Origin: Lingula anatina
Lineage: Eukaryota; Brachiopoda; Lingulata; Lingulida; Lingulidae
Direction: 5' to 3'
NCBI RefSeq assembly: GCF_001039355.2
Contig: NW_019776091.1
Location: 582,457-646,456, forward strand
DNA: 64,000 nucleotides
In this document: positions 29,363 through 61,418 of the stretch, in pieces
How the letters are laid out: the number at the start of each line of letters is the position of its first letter
Numbering within the stretch: the stretch's first letter is position 1
Program-made: the position numbers and the translations under genes
Notes under the pieces: generated by a model
Database searches by the model: none
What the model saw: only the letters and a program-made list of their open reading frames with translations
What the model was told of the DNA's origin: nothing

Positions 29363-29615
29363 ACGTGTTAAACGTGTTGTTCTATCTATATTTATGATTT
29401 TTGTGTTTTCAATTCAATAAATCGGCAAATTTGTCTCTATCTTTAATTTTGATTGACCAATGAGAGTTTATTTTGCGCTTTCATCTTGTAAAAAAATGTT
29501 CTAAAGACACACGATCTGTTGCGACAGTCTTAACAAACGCATGCGCAGATGGGATGTAAATATTGCGGCTGACGGCAAGGAAGTAAAAATCATGTGAAGG
29601 GAAGGCAGACCAAAA

Positions 29616-35657
<6,042 letters not shown>

Positions 35658-36382
35658 AAAAAAAAATGGGTATTCTGATCACTCATTTTATCATTTTTAA
35701 TCCAGTATATGGACTTCTACATTTTTCTCAATAAGAAACTTCTTATCAGATCTATGATTGATAGTGTCTTTTGTGGTATTTGATGGAATGCCAAGGATTA
35801 TGGCCTGTTAATAAAATTCGGCATTACTGAAGGCTTCTAATTAGAACTTTACATTTAGTAATGCTATATAATGGTTTGCTTCAGACATGAAACCATTTTG
35901 CGGTATATTTGTCTAGCCAAAGACTTGCACGTCCCATTTACAAAAGAAGAAATGTGATTGGTGTGCTAACATCTCTTACTAAGATTTCTATTTCAAGGAG
36001 TACATTATAACAGTTGTCTTTTTGTGGAAGGATACATAAAAAGGAATGGACCTGTGAGAGTCCAATTTGGAATAAAAAACAATTATGATATCACAAAGCT
36101 TGTGTATTTTATAATATTGATGTTGATTTCAAACAATCATTAAAGGTCAAGGAATTTTATGTGAAAAAATAGACATCCGATATTAAAGGTTGTACTTTAA
36201 GTTGGCATTTGCATTAAATGCTTTATACGTTGTATAGTAATTTTTTTTTTATTTTTGTTACCTATTCATTTATTTCCTTGAGAATAGGGTACAGGAGTTT
36301 TGTATGGGTAACAAGGATTACTGACAACAGCACCGGTGTGACAGGAATTGTAGGCCGCTAGTTTAAGTTCTAATTCGTTATG

Positions 36383-36574
36383 GATCGACCTAACTTGCTG
36401 GGGGTTCACGCTGAATTGCTATCAGCTCAATGAGCTTAAATGTCTGTCACGCCTACCGAATCAGCTAGGGGGTAAAGATAATTACCCCCTAAAAGCTTTA
36501 CTAGGCGTGACAGACATTTAAGCCTGTTACGTTGATAGCAATTTAGTGATACTCCCCAGGGAGATAGATCGGTC
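36383..36574. mobile_element. Foldback/MITE palindrome, downstream of BECN1 copy 2
   Basis: Nearly identical to 29085-29276. The perfect arms are at 36435-36454 and 36503-36522. Confidence 0.7.
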
Positions 36575-36829
36575 AAAATATACTGTATGTGGGAATGGAC
36601 CCTTATATGAAGGATGGACAGGTGCCGTACAAGCCATGAATCTGATAGGTGAGCCACTGACTGACATATATCACAGAAACTTGAATTTATTTACAACAGA
36701 TAAACTGCAATAATTGCGACAAGAACTGTGTCTAGAAAAACGACAGAATATTCGTTCTATAATTTCTTCCGAAAATCGATCAGATAATTAAGAGTGGGTT
36801 CCCATACTTAGAACAAACTCCCTGGCGGT

Positions 36830-36893
36830 TCACGCTAAATTGCTATCGCCTGAAGAGGGAGCCGAGCGTGCACGAAAGATAATTACCCCCTAA
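36830..36893. mobile_element. Internally deleted relative of the foldback element
   Basis: GGTTCACGCTAAATTGCTATC followed within 50 bases by AAAGATAATTACCCCCTAA matches the left arm and loop of the element at 36383-36574. The arms with CTTAAATGTCTG are lost. It lies outside the duplicated unit. Confidence 0.55.
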
Positions 36894-37515
36894 CAGACAC
36901 ACCAGATTCTAACTTTTCGATTAAAGCGTCACACCAATTAACAAGCATTTTCCATTTCTATCACATGTACGGAAGTGATCCAAAAAAGAAAAATTGAAGG
37001 CGTTTTTGTTCTTTGCTATTTTCTCCTTTTTTGGATTTGGTACATTTTGTCGATTAATAGGCCCCTAATAACTTGTTGAAACTTTTTGAAGTACTTTTTC
37101 TTATTAAACACTTGTCAAAGAAACACATCTTATGTGCTTTGTGTTTTTTAATAGGTTTATTATCCAAAGTATAAATTTTTACAACACAGAAATTATAAAC
37201 TGTTAGCTGCACAAACGTAAGGAGAATGCAAAAATAAATAAATGAATAAATAAATAAATAAAAAGTTTATTTACAAAAGTATGAATCTTTTCACGTTTTT
37301 CTTTGATCTAGACAGATGATGATATAAATACTACCAGAAGTATAAGCAGAAATACATAATTTTACTTCAGAATATAATAATATATAAACATTCTGTCAGA
37401 ATATCTAAATATATTGTAACGATATTTCTCTTCGTTATCACAGTTTGCGTATTTTAAAAATAATATGTTAGATACAGTAAAATGTTAAAAGCTGTTAAAG
37501 GGTGTAAAGGCTTAA

Positions 37516-37553
<38 letters not shown>

Positions 37554-38063
37554 TATATAAACTTCTATCGTATACTGTAATAAAATATATATGATACTAA
37601 TATTTATTATACTTCCAAAATATATACTCACTCAAGACTCATGGTATTTGATATAATATTAAAATTGATATAAGTAGCGCTTACTATCACGTGATCAACA
37701 CGTTGCTATGGCATCCACATATTGCATCTCTAAGCCTAATTATTCACGATCTGACTTCTATGCATCTGGGGACTAGGTATCGTCTATAACAACTCGACTA
37801 TTGACTAGAAATAATGAGTTGCGGGTTTCCTCTCCACTGACGTGCGTGAACTATATTTTTGCCTAATCTTAACTACGTTCTCAGAACGTTTTTTCGTCTA
37901 GTCAGTTTCTTAAATATAAATAACATTTACGTCATTTCAGTTTCGTGTATATTCTCAGTATAATGTATTGATTGTCTCAAACAGTCTTGTAATCCTCAGC
38001 TGGAAGTTTTGACTGTCTTTGTCCGCGAGTATTGTTCCAGTTCGTTCTGCGTAAGTTTCCAGG
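36894..38063. other. Intergenic region and 3' UTR of the mucin gene
   Basis: AT-rich. Holds a 28-base poly(A) run near 37519-37546 and an ATAA tract near 37233-37262. Several complements of AATAAA could end the minus-strand mucin mRNA. No coding signal seen. Confidence 0.6.
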
Positions 38064-51929
<13,866 letters not shown>

Positions 51930-52507
51930 GGCTTGATTAATAGTCCAGCATGCATGGCATTGAGGTCTGTTGAATTTATTCTTTAACTGAAACAGGAATA
52001 AAATTAGGATTGTAAAATTTAATTAACAAATGATTAATTAGTGCTTGACTTGCATGTCTTTATGCAGTTCAGAAACATGAAACTGTTTTTGAATGTAGTG
52101 TGAAATCTTTCAGCGTATACAAAAAAGTGACGAATGATGGGTGCATTATCCATCAACATTTGGTTAACTCATAACTCATAACAATGTTTCTGAACTTTTT
52201 TGGTTGAGTGTACAATGACAATGTATTCACATAATCCTAATGTATAAATTATACATCAAGCCCCCAGTTTGGTGTCTAATTTTTAGATATCTTTGCAAAG
52301 AAAAATCAACTTCATTTTTCACATTTTGATCTAGGTACAAGAAGGTTTGATCGTGAAAGGTCTACTTTTTCAGCAAAAGCCCCCACTCCCCTGAAATTTC
52401 TGGCTACGGACCTGTAGTACTAGGATTAGTTGACCTGTTGCCTTCAACCAGGCTTCTCACATGTGGGCTGGACCAAAGAAGTAGATAAGTAGTACATAGG
52501 TCACCTT

Positions 52508-53266
52508 TGTTAACACTGGACGAAAAATGGGAGTATGGCATAATCTCAAATACAGGAACGTAAGGTTTCGAAAAAACCCACAGTGATGTTGTCAGCGACA
52601 GTTACTCAACTTCCCTACTTAATGAACTCTGCCAATAGTGAACGCATTCAACACCGTACCTGAGCAGTTTTTGCGTCCAGCTGCTATATAAGCTGGACGT
52701 TTTCTACAGCGGTATGCAGTGCGGCATCGACACACTCCGACGACCACAGCTTGTAGCAACGACCGGCGGCTCGACAGCAGCGGTTCTCTCCAGCGCCTCG
52801 AACCGGCCTACGACTCCGCGGTCACCCCGGCGGCTCGACAGCAGCGGTTCTCTCCAGCGTCTCGCACCGGCCTACGACTCCGCGGTCACCCCGGCGGCTC
52901 GACAGCAGCGGTTCTCTACAGCACCTCGCACCGGCCCACGATTCTGCGGTCACCCAGGCGGCTCGACAGCGGTCTACTCCTGCTCCAATCATCGGCCCAA
53001 GACTCGACGGTCACCCCGGCGGCTCGATATCGGTCTACTCGACTCCTGCGCCACTCACTGCCCACGACCCAGCAGTCATCCCGGCGGCTTACGACAGTGG
53101 TATCTCTCGATAGTAGTCCAACCGACAGCGATCCATTTCGATTTGGTTTAATTTTATTTTCATTCAATTTTTGTAACCATTTATTCGCTATTAAATTATT
53201 TATTTATTTATTTACTTCGTTCTTGTTGCTTCTATCACCGTCTCGTCCGCAACAGATGTAGTAACA
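52508..53266 (+). mobile_element. Probable solo LTR
   Basis: Starts TGTTAACACTGG and ends GATGTAGTAACA, so the termini are inverted (TGTTA...TAACA). Inside, in order: TATATAAG at 52685-52692, a GC-rich minisatellite, and ATTAAA at 53190-53195 followed by a T-rich stretch. This is the order U3-R-U5 of an LTR on the plus strand. Flanking bases share only ACCT, so no clean target duplication. No gag or pol lies next to it. Located about 0.6 kb upstream of the mucin start codon, in opposite orientation. Confidence 0.45.
52764..53098 (+). repeat. 64-bp GC-rich minisatellite, 5-6 copies
   Basis: Units begin GGCGGCTCGACAGCAGCGGT. The first two are 64 bases and later ones vary in length and diverge. 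Since 64 is not a multiple of three, each frame reads the unit in turn. The two long overlapping open frames here (to 53151 and 53261) therefore show the same peptides and are by-products of the repeat, not evidence for a protein. Confidence 0.85.
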
Positions 53267-53592
53267 TAACCTGTGTTATTTATGTTGTCCCCAACAAGCT
53301 TATCTATACTCTTTGATACTTCATATTAACAATAAATAATGTAGATTACCAGCCTACCTAGATAGTTTTTCTCACTTTCATCGCAGTATGCGGACATTGC
53401 CCAGGTATATGTAGCTGTTTTTCGTGTTAACTCTAAATTTGTCTAATTATCTTTTAACACACTATGTTATCAATAGTTTTATTTTCATATCTCAAACTTG
53501 ATTATTGTTATCATTGTTGTCATTACTATTACTTCACTTTGATATCACTTCTAAGAGCTAGGGCAGTTCATCCAATTTCTGATGTATAATTA

Positions 53593-53626
<34 letters not shown>

Positions 53627-56600
53627 GCAATAAATACAAGACTAATGTATTGATATTATTGCCACCATGATTGGGATCAGTCAGGTGTCATAAGATTTTC
53701 TGTGATTTATTATAATGAGATGGACTGTGTACATCCCTTATGTAGAGTCAAGTCCTCCAACTATAAATAGAAACACTACTAAAATTTGTTTTGTTGAGCT
53801 TTTAGTTCCGGTAAGTGGGATTACATAGTTAAATGCTTAATGCTGTAGCATAGGGGAGACCGGGGCTAGTTGGACCCCGGGGTAAGTTGGCCCCCCCATC
53901 AATTTATGAAAAAGTAACTCTGGGGTAAAAAATGATCACATCATTTAGTAAAGTGACCACATCCAATAGTGCTAAGTCCAAATGAAAGAATTTAGCATCT
54001 TAAAGTAACTTTATTAAAGAGACTTGAAAATCTGTTTTCATAAGCTTTTGATCGAATATAGTATATATATAGCACATTAAACTGAAGCTCATTGTTTCAA
54101 ATTTACAGAAATGTATCATCGCTGTTCATTCTAGCATCATAAATGGCTGCAATCATTTCAAATGAAATATGTGCACTCGGGGCAGGGAATTATATCCGAT
54201 ATAATTCCCTGCTCGGGGCAAGTTGTACCCTCATATTGACCACAATCCTTTGTGCGCAACAGAGCTACAGACCATTGTTGAAACAAAATGGTTTGTCAAA
54301 TAATTACCAGTTTAAACTGAATTTGTTACTTTCTTTTAAAACGGAAATTTATCATTCGTTTTCATTCATTAAAACCTGTTTTATACCATTATTAATTTAT
54401 TCTTAATTAAAACAAAACAAATTTTATTAAAAGATATTATAATAAATTAAAAATGTATATAATATAATAATAAATTAAAAATGTATATAATATAATAATA
54501 AATTAAAAATGTATAAAAATGTACTTCAAGGCGTTTACATGGGAAACTTACTTCATTTTCGTATAGGGGGCTAACTGACCGGTATGACGTGATTCAAACA
54601 GTCCGTGATTAGACCGCCGTGAAATTGATAAATTATTGTCACCATCATCATTTTATGTTACGATTGAAGTTAAAAAGTGTTGGCAATAACCCACAAAGGT
54701 GGCTTCAAACAATCCTATTTTACTAAAACGGACAACTCAGGGCAGCGTCTCTGCTTTTGCGAAGTCCACTTTAGTTAACGTCGAGGCTCTTTTATTTCGC
54801 TAAATCTCAAAAGCATGGTATTACATGATAGTCTAGAATACGACACTGTACTCAAAACCTTTAGCTCAATTGTTGATTTAAGGAAATGGGGCCTTAGTTC
54901 GCAAAAGTGGGGGTATAAGAAACATGTTATACTGTGGAATTAAAATGAGTGGACCTTATGCAAGGTGCACTGGAAAACGCATAAAATATGAACCAATTTG
55001 GTTACAAGAAAAAGTGTTTCAAAGAACATACTTTTTTATTATTGATGCTGCCATGTAGTGCCTCTGAGCAAATTTATCATACAACATGTATTTTTTAAAA
55101 AGATTTTTTGCTGCCGTTTTTTTAACCGAAGCATATCTTTGGTTATGTAATCTAAACGACAGCAATCTTTTCCGTTGTCCCTGGACTAAAACAATTCAGA
55201 TAAATGCATGTACGAATGTTGTGCATTGTTAGAATTTATACACTCTTATATAAATATATCATGTTTTTATTTAAATAAAAGTTCAAAATTCTATATGGAA
55301 TATTGCACAGCAGTAGATGAATGCCTACGTTCATATTGCTATTTATCATATAAAATAACCCAAGGCGGTTTCCTAATCCGATTAATTAAAATCTACAAGG
55401 GGATTTGGGCACACCCTCATGAAACGTTTATTTGCCATTCGATTTTGGACATTTTTCACAGCCTTTTTATATTTAAAAACGTAGATTAACTGCTACCAAT
55501 GTACAATTTATTCATCAAACTGACTTGCAAGTTGACAACCATGGGTGATCTTTTGACAGTTGATATGTTAAGCAAATAATCTTGGCATATTTCTCACAAG
55601 CGGTTATCGTCTCCCTTTCCGAATGCTTCTCGTATTTCGGAAAAAACACACACCACCTTTTGTTATATATTCATACGCCCCAACATATCCAAATATGCAT
55701 GATGTTTAGAGGAAGTGGGTGCATTATTGACAAGAAGCGCTCTTATTTTAATCTCATGTTTATGACTCTTTTTCTCTAAGTCTTTTCGCTTTCATTTAAA
55801 GCACTGTATCCAAAAGCGTTTTTACATTAGTTTCTGAATTTTGACTCGAAAATTTTTATATGTTAATGTTGAATATTCAAATAATGTGATCCTTATCAAG
55901 CTAGTTTTAATTTCCTACAAACAATCTGCGCGCTTTAATTTCGCCCTCCCCTGCTTCTCAGTGCAGTTGTACGAACAACTAAGGTTTCCGGTGAGAAGGG
56001 AAGGGTCGTATGGACACAAAGTCCTGGAAATGCACGTCTTCTGTTCCCCCCCCCCCCCCCCCCCCACCCCCACCACCACCACCACCATTCCTAAAAACGC
56101 AAAATTATAAATAATAATATCTTAATACAGAGAGTGAAATCGCTTTTATGGATTCAAAGCCACAAATGAGCTACACGCAGCTGCCAACCGGCCGAAAATT
56201 ACCTATACTTATTTCTACGTGTTTATAATAACTCTACAGACATTAATTATGTAGGATTTGCCTCTCTATGTATTTGTGAAAGGAAGTTATGTCTGACAGA
56301 AATATATGTCCTAGGTGTGTTTAAATACAGCTGGGAATCTAGCTCTTGGTGGGATAATACACCCTAGGGAACGCGTGTCCATATTTTCCCAGGACATGCA
56401 TTCCTGTCTCACTGGTTCAAACTAGCTAAATGAACACGGCGTTTTCAGGCCGGGGAAATCACGACCAAAACGTTTAGGATAACAGACCACAACAATAAAA
56501 TGACTTAGTTTCGGTGTTGACTTGCTCACCTGACCAGTTTAATTGAATTGTTTGTTTAACTGATTCAATGACAAAAGTCATAACCATCTATAAATTGGAT

Positions 56601-58074
56601 ACTTGATTGTTATTTTGATAAGATTGTGCTCCGTTTGGAGTGAGGTTGTTTAGATTTCTGTCACTATCGTTCAAATATTTAACAATATTTAGCAAAAAGG
56701 TAAAGTTGCACGTGTGCGTAGCCTCGACTCGCGAACCGTATTGTACGGAGTGGATTCACTTCAATACCTTGAAAACGTTACTTTACGGGTGTTTGTTTGA
56801 AGTAGAAGAAAATTTACATAGCCGCAGTCGTCTTTTAAATAAAGTATTGTTGACAGAAAAACATACCAGGAAAACATTACAACCACCAAGCAATGCAAAC
56901 CATCTCGTTTCTTACAAGTGCTTCAACAACTGAAACGCGAAGACAATTATTATAAAACAGCAAAATCGCATAGACGATAAACATGAAGCAAACCAATGAT
57001 GCTCAATCCCGTGAACGACGATGTTTCTACAATCTGCGATATTTGCAACCCTTTCGTGTCCTACCAGCCAGTTATTTGAAAAAAAAAATACAAAAGAGAA
57101 GAGAAATACAAAAGCTGCAAGATATCGTTCACAAGTGAAATCATGGTAGAAACCCGTCAAGTGCAAGCTTTTCAAGTACGTTTTTTAAAGGAAGAAGGGT
57201 GTACACTCTGGCGACCTCTCTTCTACACAAGTATGGCATTCTTTGTTCAATCCGCTACTTTTACATACCTAAGGCCCTCTATCCTCAGGCCCTCTAACTC
57301 GTGGTGGGGGTCGGGTTCAACCCTTTAGATTTCAAGTCGACAGTTTTTCGAAGATAACTTAGAAATTAAAACTCGGATTCAACACTAAGTCATATAAGCT
57401 CAGCAGATGATTAAAAAAAAAAGGACTGAAAACTTATCTTTTGAAAATATTTTTGAGGGAACATTTTATACTTTAAAGAACATTATTATTGCACATTTTC
57501 TCTTTACTGTTAATGCCATTACTTTTCAAATTCAAAGAATCCTTATAACTTTTCATTTTATTTGTTAAGTCTACAGAACATATTTTATGGATTTTAATCT
57601 CTAAATATGTGTATAACTTCATTGTTATTATGATTATTATTATCACGTATTAGAGCCTCTTAGGTAACTAAAAGAAAGGGACAAAGATTAAGAGTCCAAA
57701 TCGAATTTTCGCTATTTCCGTGCAAAGTGATATATAGACCTACACATTATTTATTTATGCATATATCAATTCCATGTGTACTGGTTAAACCACCGACAGG
57801 TTACACTACTATTGATTTGATGTGCATTTTTAATTTTATTATATATTATTATATAGATGAATGGTAAATTTTGACACCCAAATCATTTTACTTTTGTCAT
57901 GTTGCTTTGTCTCTTCCCCCACCCCCTCTCTCTCTCGCTCTATCTCTCAAAGTAAATGTATTCAATTTTATTTACTTACCGTTCTTTCTGTCGCAATGAC
58001 ATTATCTTCTTTTCCTTTCAAATCCAGTTTGTAAAACTGCAACAGTAATCCAATGTACACTAGCTTTATTCTCA
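53267..58074. other. Intergenic region without supported genes
   Basis: AT-rich. Contains an (ATT)n run near 53594-53626, GGGGCTAGTTGG/GGGGTAAGTTGG motifs near 53868-53900 and again near 54214, a palindrome at 54182-54212, a 28-bp AT-rich tandem repeat near 54438-54530, and a C-tract at 56046-56065 followed by (CCA)n. Short frames have no recognisable similarity, and I see no consistent splice structure. Confidence 0.55.
54182..54212. repeat. 31-bp palindrome
   Basis: GCAGGGAATTATATC (54182-54196), one base, then its exact reverse complement (54198-54212). It is flanked by CTCGGGGCA on both sides. Confidence 0.85.
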
Positions 58075-58370
58075 CTAAAACAGTGATTTATTTTTTTGTA
58101 TCAACGTCCCCGAATGATCCGATTCGTCAAGTGAAACAATTTTAATGAATGGTGCAGACTGTCTGATTTCAGTTAATTTGTCATGAGTCGACTGACTGCC
58201 ATGTGCTATTAAAGTGTGATTACAGCAGGCTCCAACCGTGAACGACCAGCCTGTGGGACCGTAAGGTAGTGATGATATAACGTATGCAACTGAAGTGAAA
58301 GACAAGCAAACATTTCTGACTTCACATTCAGGATTCAGTTCTGTCGGCATCGATGTGGACAACGTTTGCC
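58075..58370 (-). CDS. Candidate orphan terminal exon, unknown function
   Basis: A minus-strand frame of about 95 codons follows a plausible acceptor (ctgcag just above 58370) and ends in a stop at 58075-58077. It has no in-frame ATG at its start, mixed codon use, several Cys (ECEVRNVCLSF, GACCNHTL), and Ser/Thr-rich content. No family recognised. No partner exon was found upstream. It could equally be a chance frame. Confidence 0.2.
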
Positions 58371-59102
58371 CTGCAGCTGGATTTTTACTTTGACCCTTCG
58401 TTCGTTTGCATTACAGCATGATGCGCCCCTCCCATGTATACTTGTAACATTACTGACAGTGCCCTACCCGTTGAGGTAATAAAAGCTTGCGGGACCATGA
58501 AAAAAATCACGAAATCGATCGGACCAGATTGAGGACAGTCACCCGTAGCACCATCATTAACGTCATTCTGATTTCCAGAATGCAGTCGTTGTGTTGATTG
58601 CAGTTTATTAGTACTTTCTCCAACTCAATCGTATTCAAAATTATTTAAAACATCCAAAATTTTATGTTTTTATTTTTCTTCTCCACACAGTGCCACACCC
58701 AGGTGGGGCACATGCTACCTTTTTCCTAAGTCTGTTCTATAACTTTGCTAATCCCGAAAGAGACCAATACTTGTGTACATAAGTCTTAATCAAGTGGTAC
58801 AGGACACAACGGTTAGTACTGCGACGAAAGTTGCGCGTGAAAGCCTGAAGTGGGTCTTGTATTGCACCTGAACCATTATATACATATCCTGATATGAATC
58901 TCAATTGTAGTTAAGTGAAAGACCCATGTTACGATCTGTTAAACTGACCATGATCTTATGAAGCTGTTCAGTTCATGTGCAGGACTTGACATTGCTGATG
59001 GATAGTTTGCTCACATTTGCTTAATGTGAGGGGAACTACTCCGCTAAAACGAGAAAGCGAGTAGAATATATTAATAAATCTTTTATTATGGTTATTGGGG
59101 GG

Positions 59103-59135
<33 letters not shown>

Positions 59136-61166
59136 ATAATGGGCAAAGAGCCCAAGCCCATTTCATAGAAATAAACCAACTATGACTATTTATGTGTTAA
59201 AACTTTTACGTAATACAGAAAGCATAAAATAAAAAAAAATGAGCTGCTAGATATTACTTTTAATTGTAATTGTATTCAAGGTAGGTCTCGTGCAGTTGGG
59301 CCAAGTTTTAATGGTCAAGTGATCATAATCAAACGGTGTGTTGTGACAGTTAAGTATAAGATAGATCTACCCAGGTAAGTCCGACCGGTCAATGTCGGCG
59401 CGTGGCCGTGGCAGGGCCACAGAACGACGGTCTTATCCATTTCGGGGCTAAGAAGGGTTTACCTCTAGCTTTGACAGAGCACGATGTTTTTGTAGTGCCA
59501 TTATGAATATATAAAGCGGGCAATGCGGACAGAAACATACGATATCATTCTAATATTAAACTTGTGTATTCAGTGAAAAACAGGCGCAATCCACACATGG
59601 GCGAACATTGTCAACTTAATCATTATGTAACACAACTGAGGTCCTTTTGCGGCATTTTGCGAGTTCAACTTCACAGTGGCTTCGAGTCAATCGTCTGCAA
59701 AAGCAAAACATGAAAAGCCATAACAAGACTCGAAGAAAATCAATGCAGCATTATCATTTATATGTTGATTTGATTGAAAATAGTTGTAAATAACCAACTT
59801 GCGCAACAAAGGCTAATGTAAACAACAAATGACAAATTGGCGAAAGCTAGGTGAATACAAAAATATAAAAATATTTTTAGAAACAGAGAAATAAAAATAA
59901 ATAAAAAGAGAAGGGGAAACAGATTTACTTTTGCCGATTCCTTTTCGTTTTACTCATTTTTACGGTTATGAAATGTGGAATATACTGACACTGCATTTAC
60001 ACAAGAATATTTTATGGTTTATAAACAGTCCTTTCTCTTGTTTTATAACCTTATTTAATGTCCTAAGCAGGTCTTTAAATTTAAATATGTCTTGCAGATT
60101 AATCTAACAGCACAAATGAAAATATTTCCTTGAAGTAGTTTACTCTTGCTGGCCTGCTGTGTTGTCTTGTGTTGACTTTAAGGGCGGAGGGACCAGAGCA
60201 CTGTTTCGGAAAACAATACCTCAAACCGCTTTGTTGACGGTAACGCTTACGCTGTCAGGTACAGCCTCTATATACAATAATTACTCAGGAGAAAGTACTT
60301 TGAGAGCCTTCCGCCGTGGTGTCTTCAGTAGACCCCAGACCATTGTGTTGTGTGCCCATACTTAAAGAGCTACTTGATCTTACCAACGAAACAAAACTAA
60401 CCTTCGCGCATAGTAACTGCGGAGTAGTCAACCAAAACGAGAAAAGGCAAAGTTGGATTACAGGTCTCAGATCAACGGACCTGCGGATAAAATATTACTT
60501 AAGTTATATGTAATATGGAATCAGCACTATAATGGGTGGCGACTTTCGTCTTAACAGCTAAACAAATGAGAGGAGAGTTTATGGCCCTTGTGTTAAAATG
60601 AAAATTTAGGATGGACTTGCAGTGACGAAGCATAGGGCCTACTCACATATGTAAATTAGCATTTGTTCTGAGGAAAGATAGAAAAGAAAGCAGAAAATGA
60701 AATTTTTACAATATAAAATCGTGAAGACGAAAATACCCTCTTGAGTGCATTTACTGCTTTAAGTTGTATTTGATTTGGCTTAGTAATTAAGTAGGCATTC
60801 TGAATTTGTTCTGTGCGTTACTAAAATCACTACCAAATAAAACATTACGCTGTTCAGTTATATGTCCCTAAATTGGAAGCAAAGGAGACGAGCCTTCTGG
60901 ATTCAATGTTTTTATTCTATTTTTAATTTATTGATTTATTTCTAAATGACTGACCAGTCACTCAGAACGCCATGTCTTCCAGTACATTTCAGAAGGAGGA
61001 ACTTTATATCAACGCAACGTTTTATTTGACGGCTTTATATAGTTTTAAAGGTCAGAATTGGGAAAGATTAGTAGCTTTGCATGATATGTACACATGAAAA
61101 TATTAATTTGAGAAATTTCAAAATTTTTAACGCGTACGCCTAGAGTATAACTTTACTTTCAGCAGT
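58371..61166. other. Intergenic region without supported genes
   Basis: Contains a (GA)n tract with a G-run at 59099-59137 and a promoter-like TATATAAAG near 59508-59516 with no clear gene behind it. Short frames near 60159-60513 are unconvincing. Confidence 0.5.
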
Positions 61167-61413
61167 CAGGGGCGGATCCAGGATTATTTGAAGGGGGGTT
61201 CCGCGGATGCAAAGCCGACCCTTCCTCTCACCCCTTGGCGTGGGGTTGGCGTGGGTTGGCTTGGGTTTTCTTGGTACGGTATACGGTTTAGAACTATGAT
61301 CCAGCTACTCAAAATTCCAATTTCAAGAGGGGAATATTGGTGTGATATATTTTTCAGAAACCAAAGGGGGGGTCAGCTCCCCCCTCCGACCCCCCCCTCT
61401 AAATCCGCCACTG
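61167..61413. mobile_element. 247-bp MITE with CAG(G/T)GGCGGAT ends and GCAGT target duplication
   Basis: Begins CAGGGGCGGATCCAGGA and ends with the inverse of CAGTGGCGGATTTAG. GCAGT flanks both sides (61162-61166 and 61414-61418). G-rich next to the left end and C-rich next to the right end. No coding capacity. Ends of this kind are widespread in animal genomes; superfamily not assigned. Confidence 0.8.
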
Positions 61414-61418
61414 GCAGT

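Larger units (their letters stand above)
28357..29369. other. BECN1 copy 1 3' flank and junction between the tandem copies
   Basis: Probable BECN1 3' UTR with AATAAA-type signals (for example near 28517 and 28772), then the foldback element 29085-29276, then the end of the repeat unit at 29352. The joint 29353-29369 is 17 bases with an N at 29362 and matches neither flank of the duplicated unit. Confidence 0.7.

Noticed and set aside
52714-53261. Two long overlapping open frames (145 and 180 codons)
   Set aside because: They run through a 64-bp tandem repeat whose period is not a multiple of three, so the same Arg/Ser/Pro-rich peptides appear in both frames. Openness comes from GC-rich sequence without stops, not from coding.
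57300-57330. tRNA-like B-box (GGGTTCAACCC)
   Set aside because: No matching A-box or cloverleaf could be built around it.
59500-59530. Promoter with TATATAAAG near 59508
   Set aside because: No gene with a plausible frame or splice structure follows on either strand, so a chance match is more likely.
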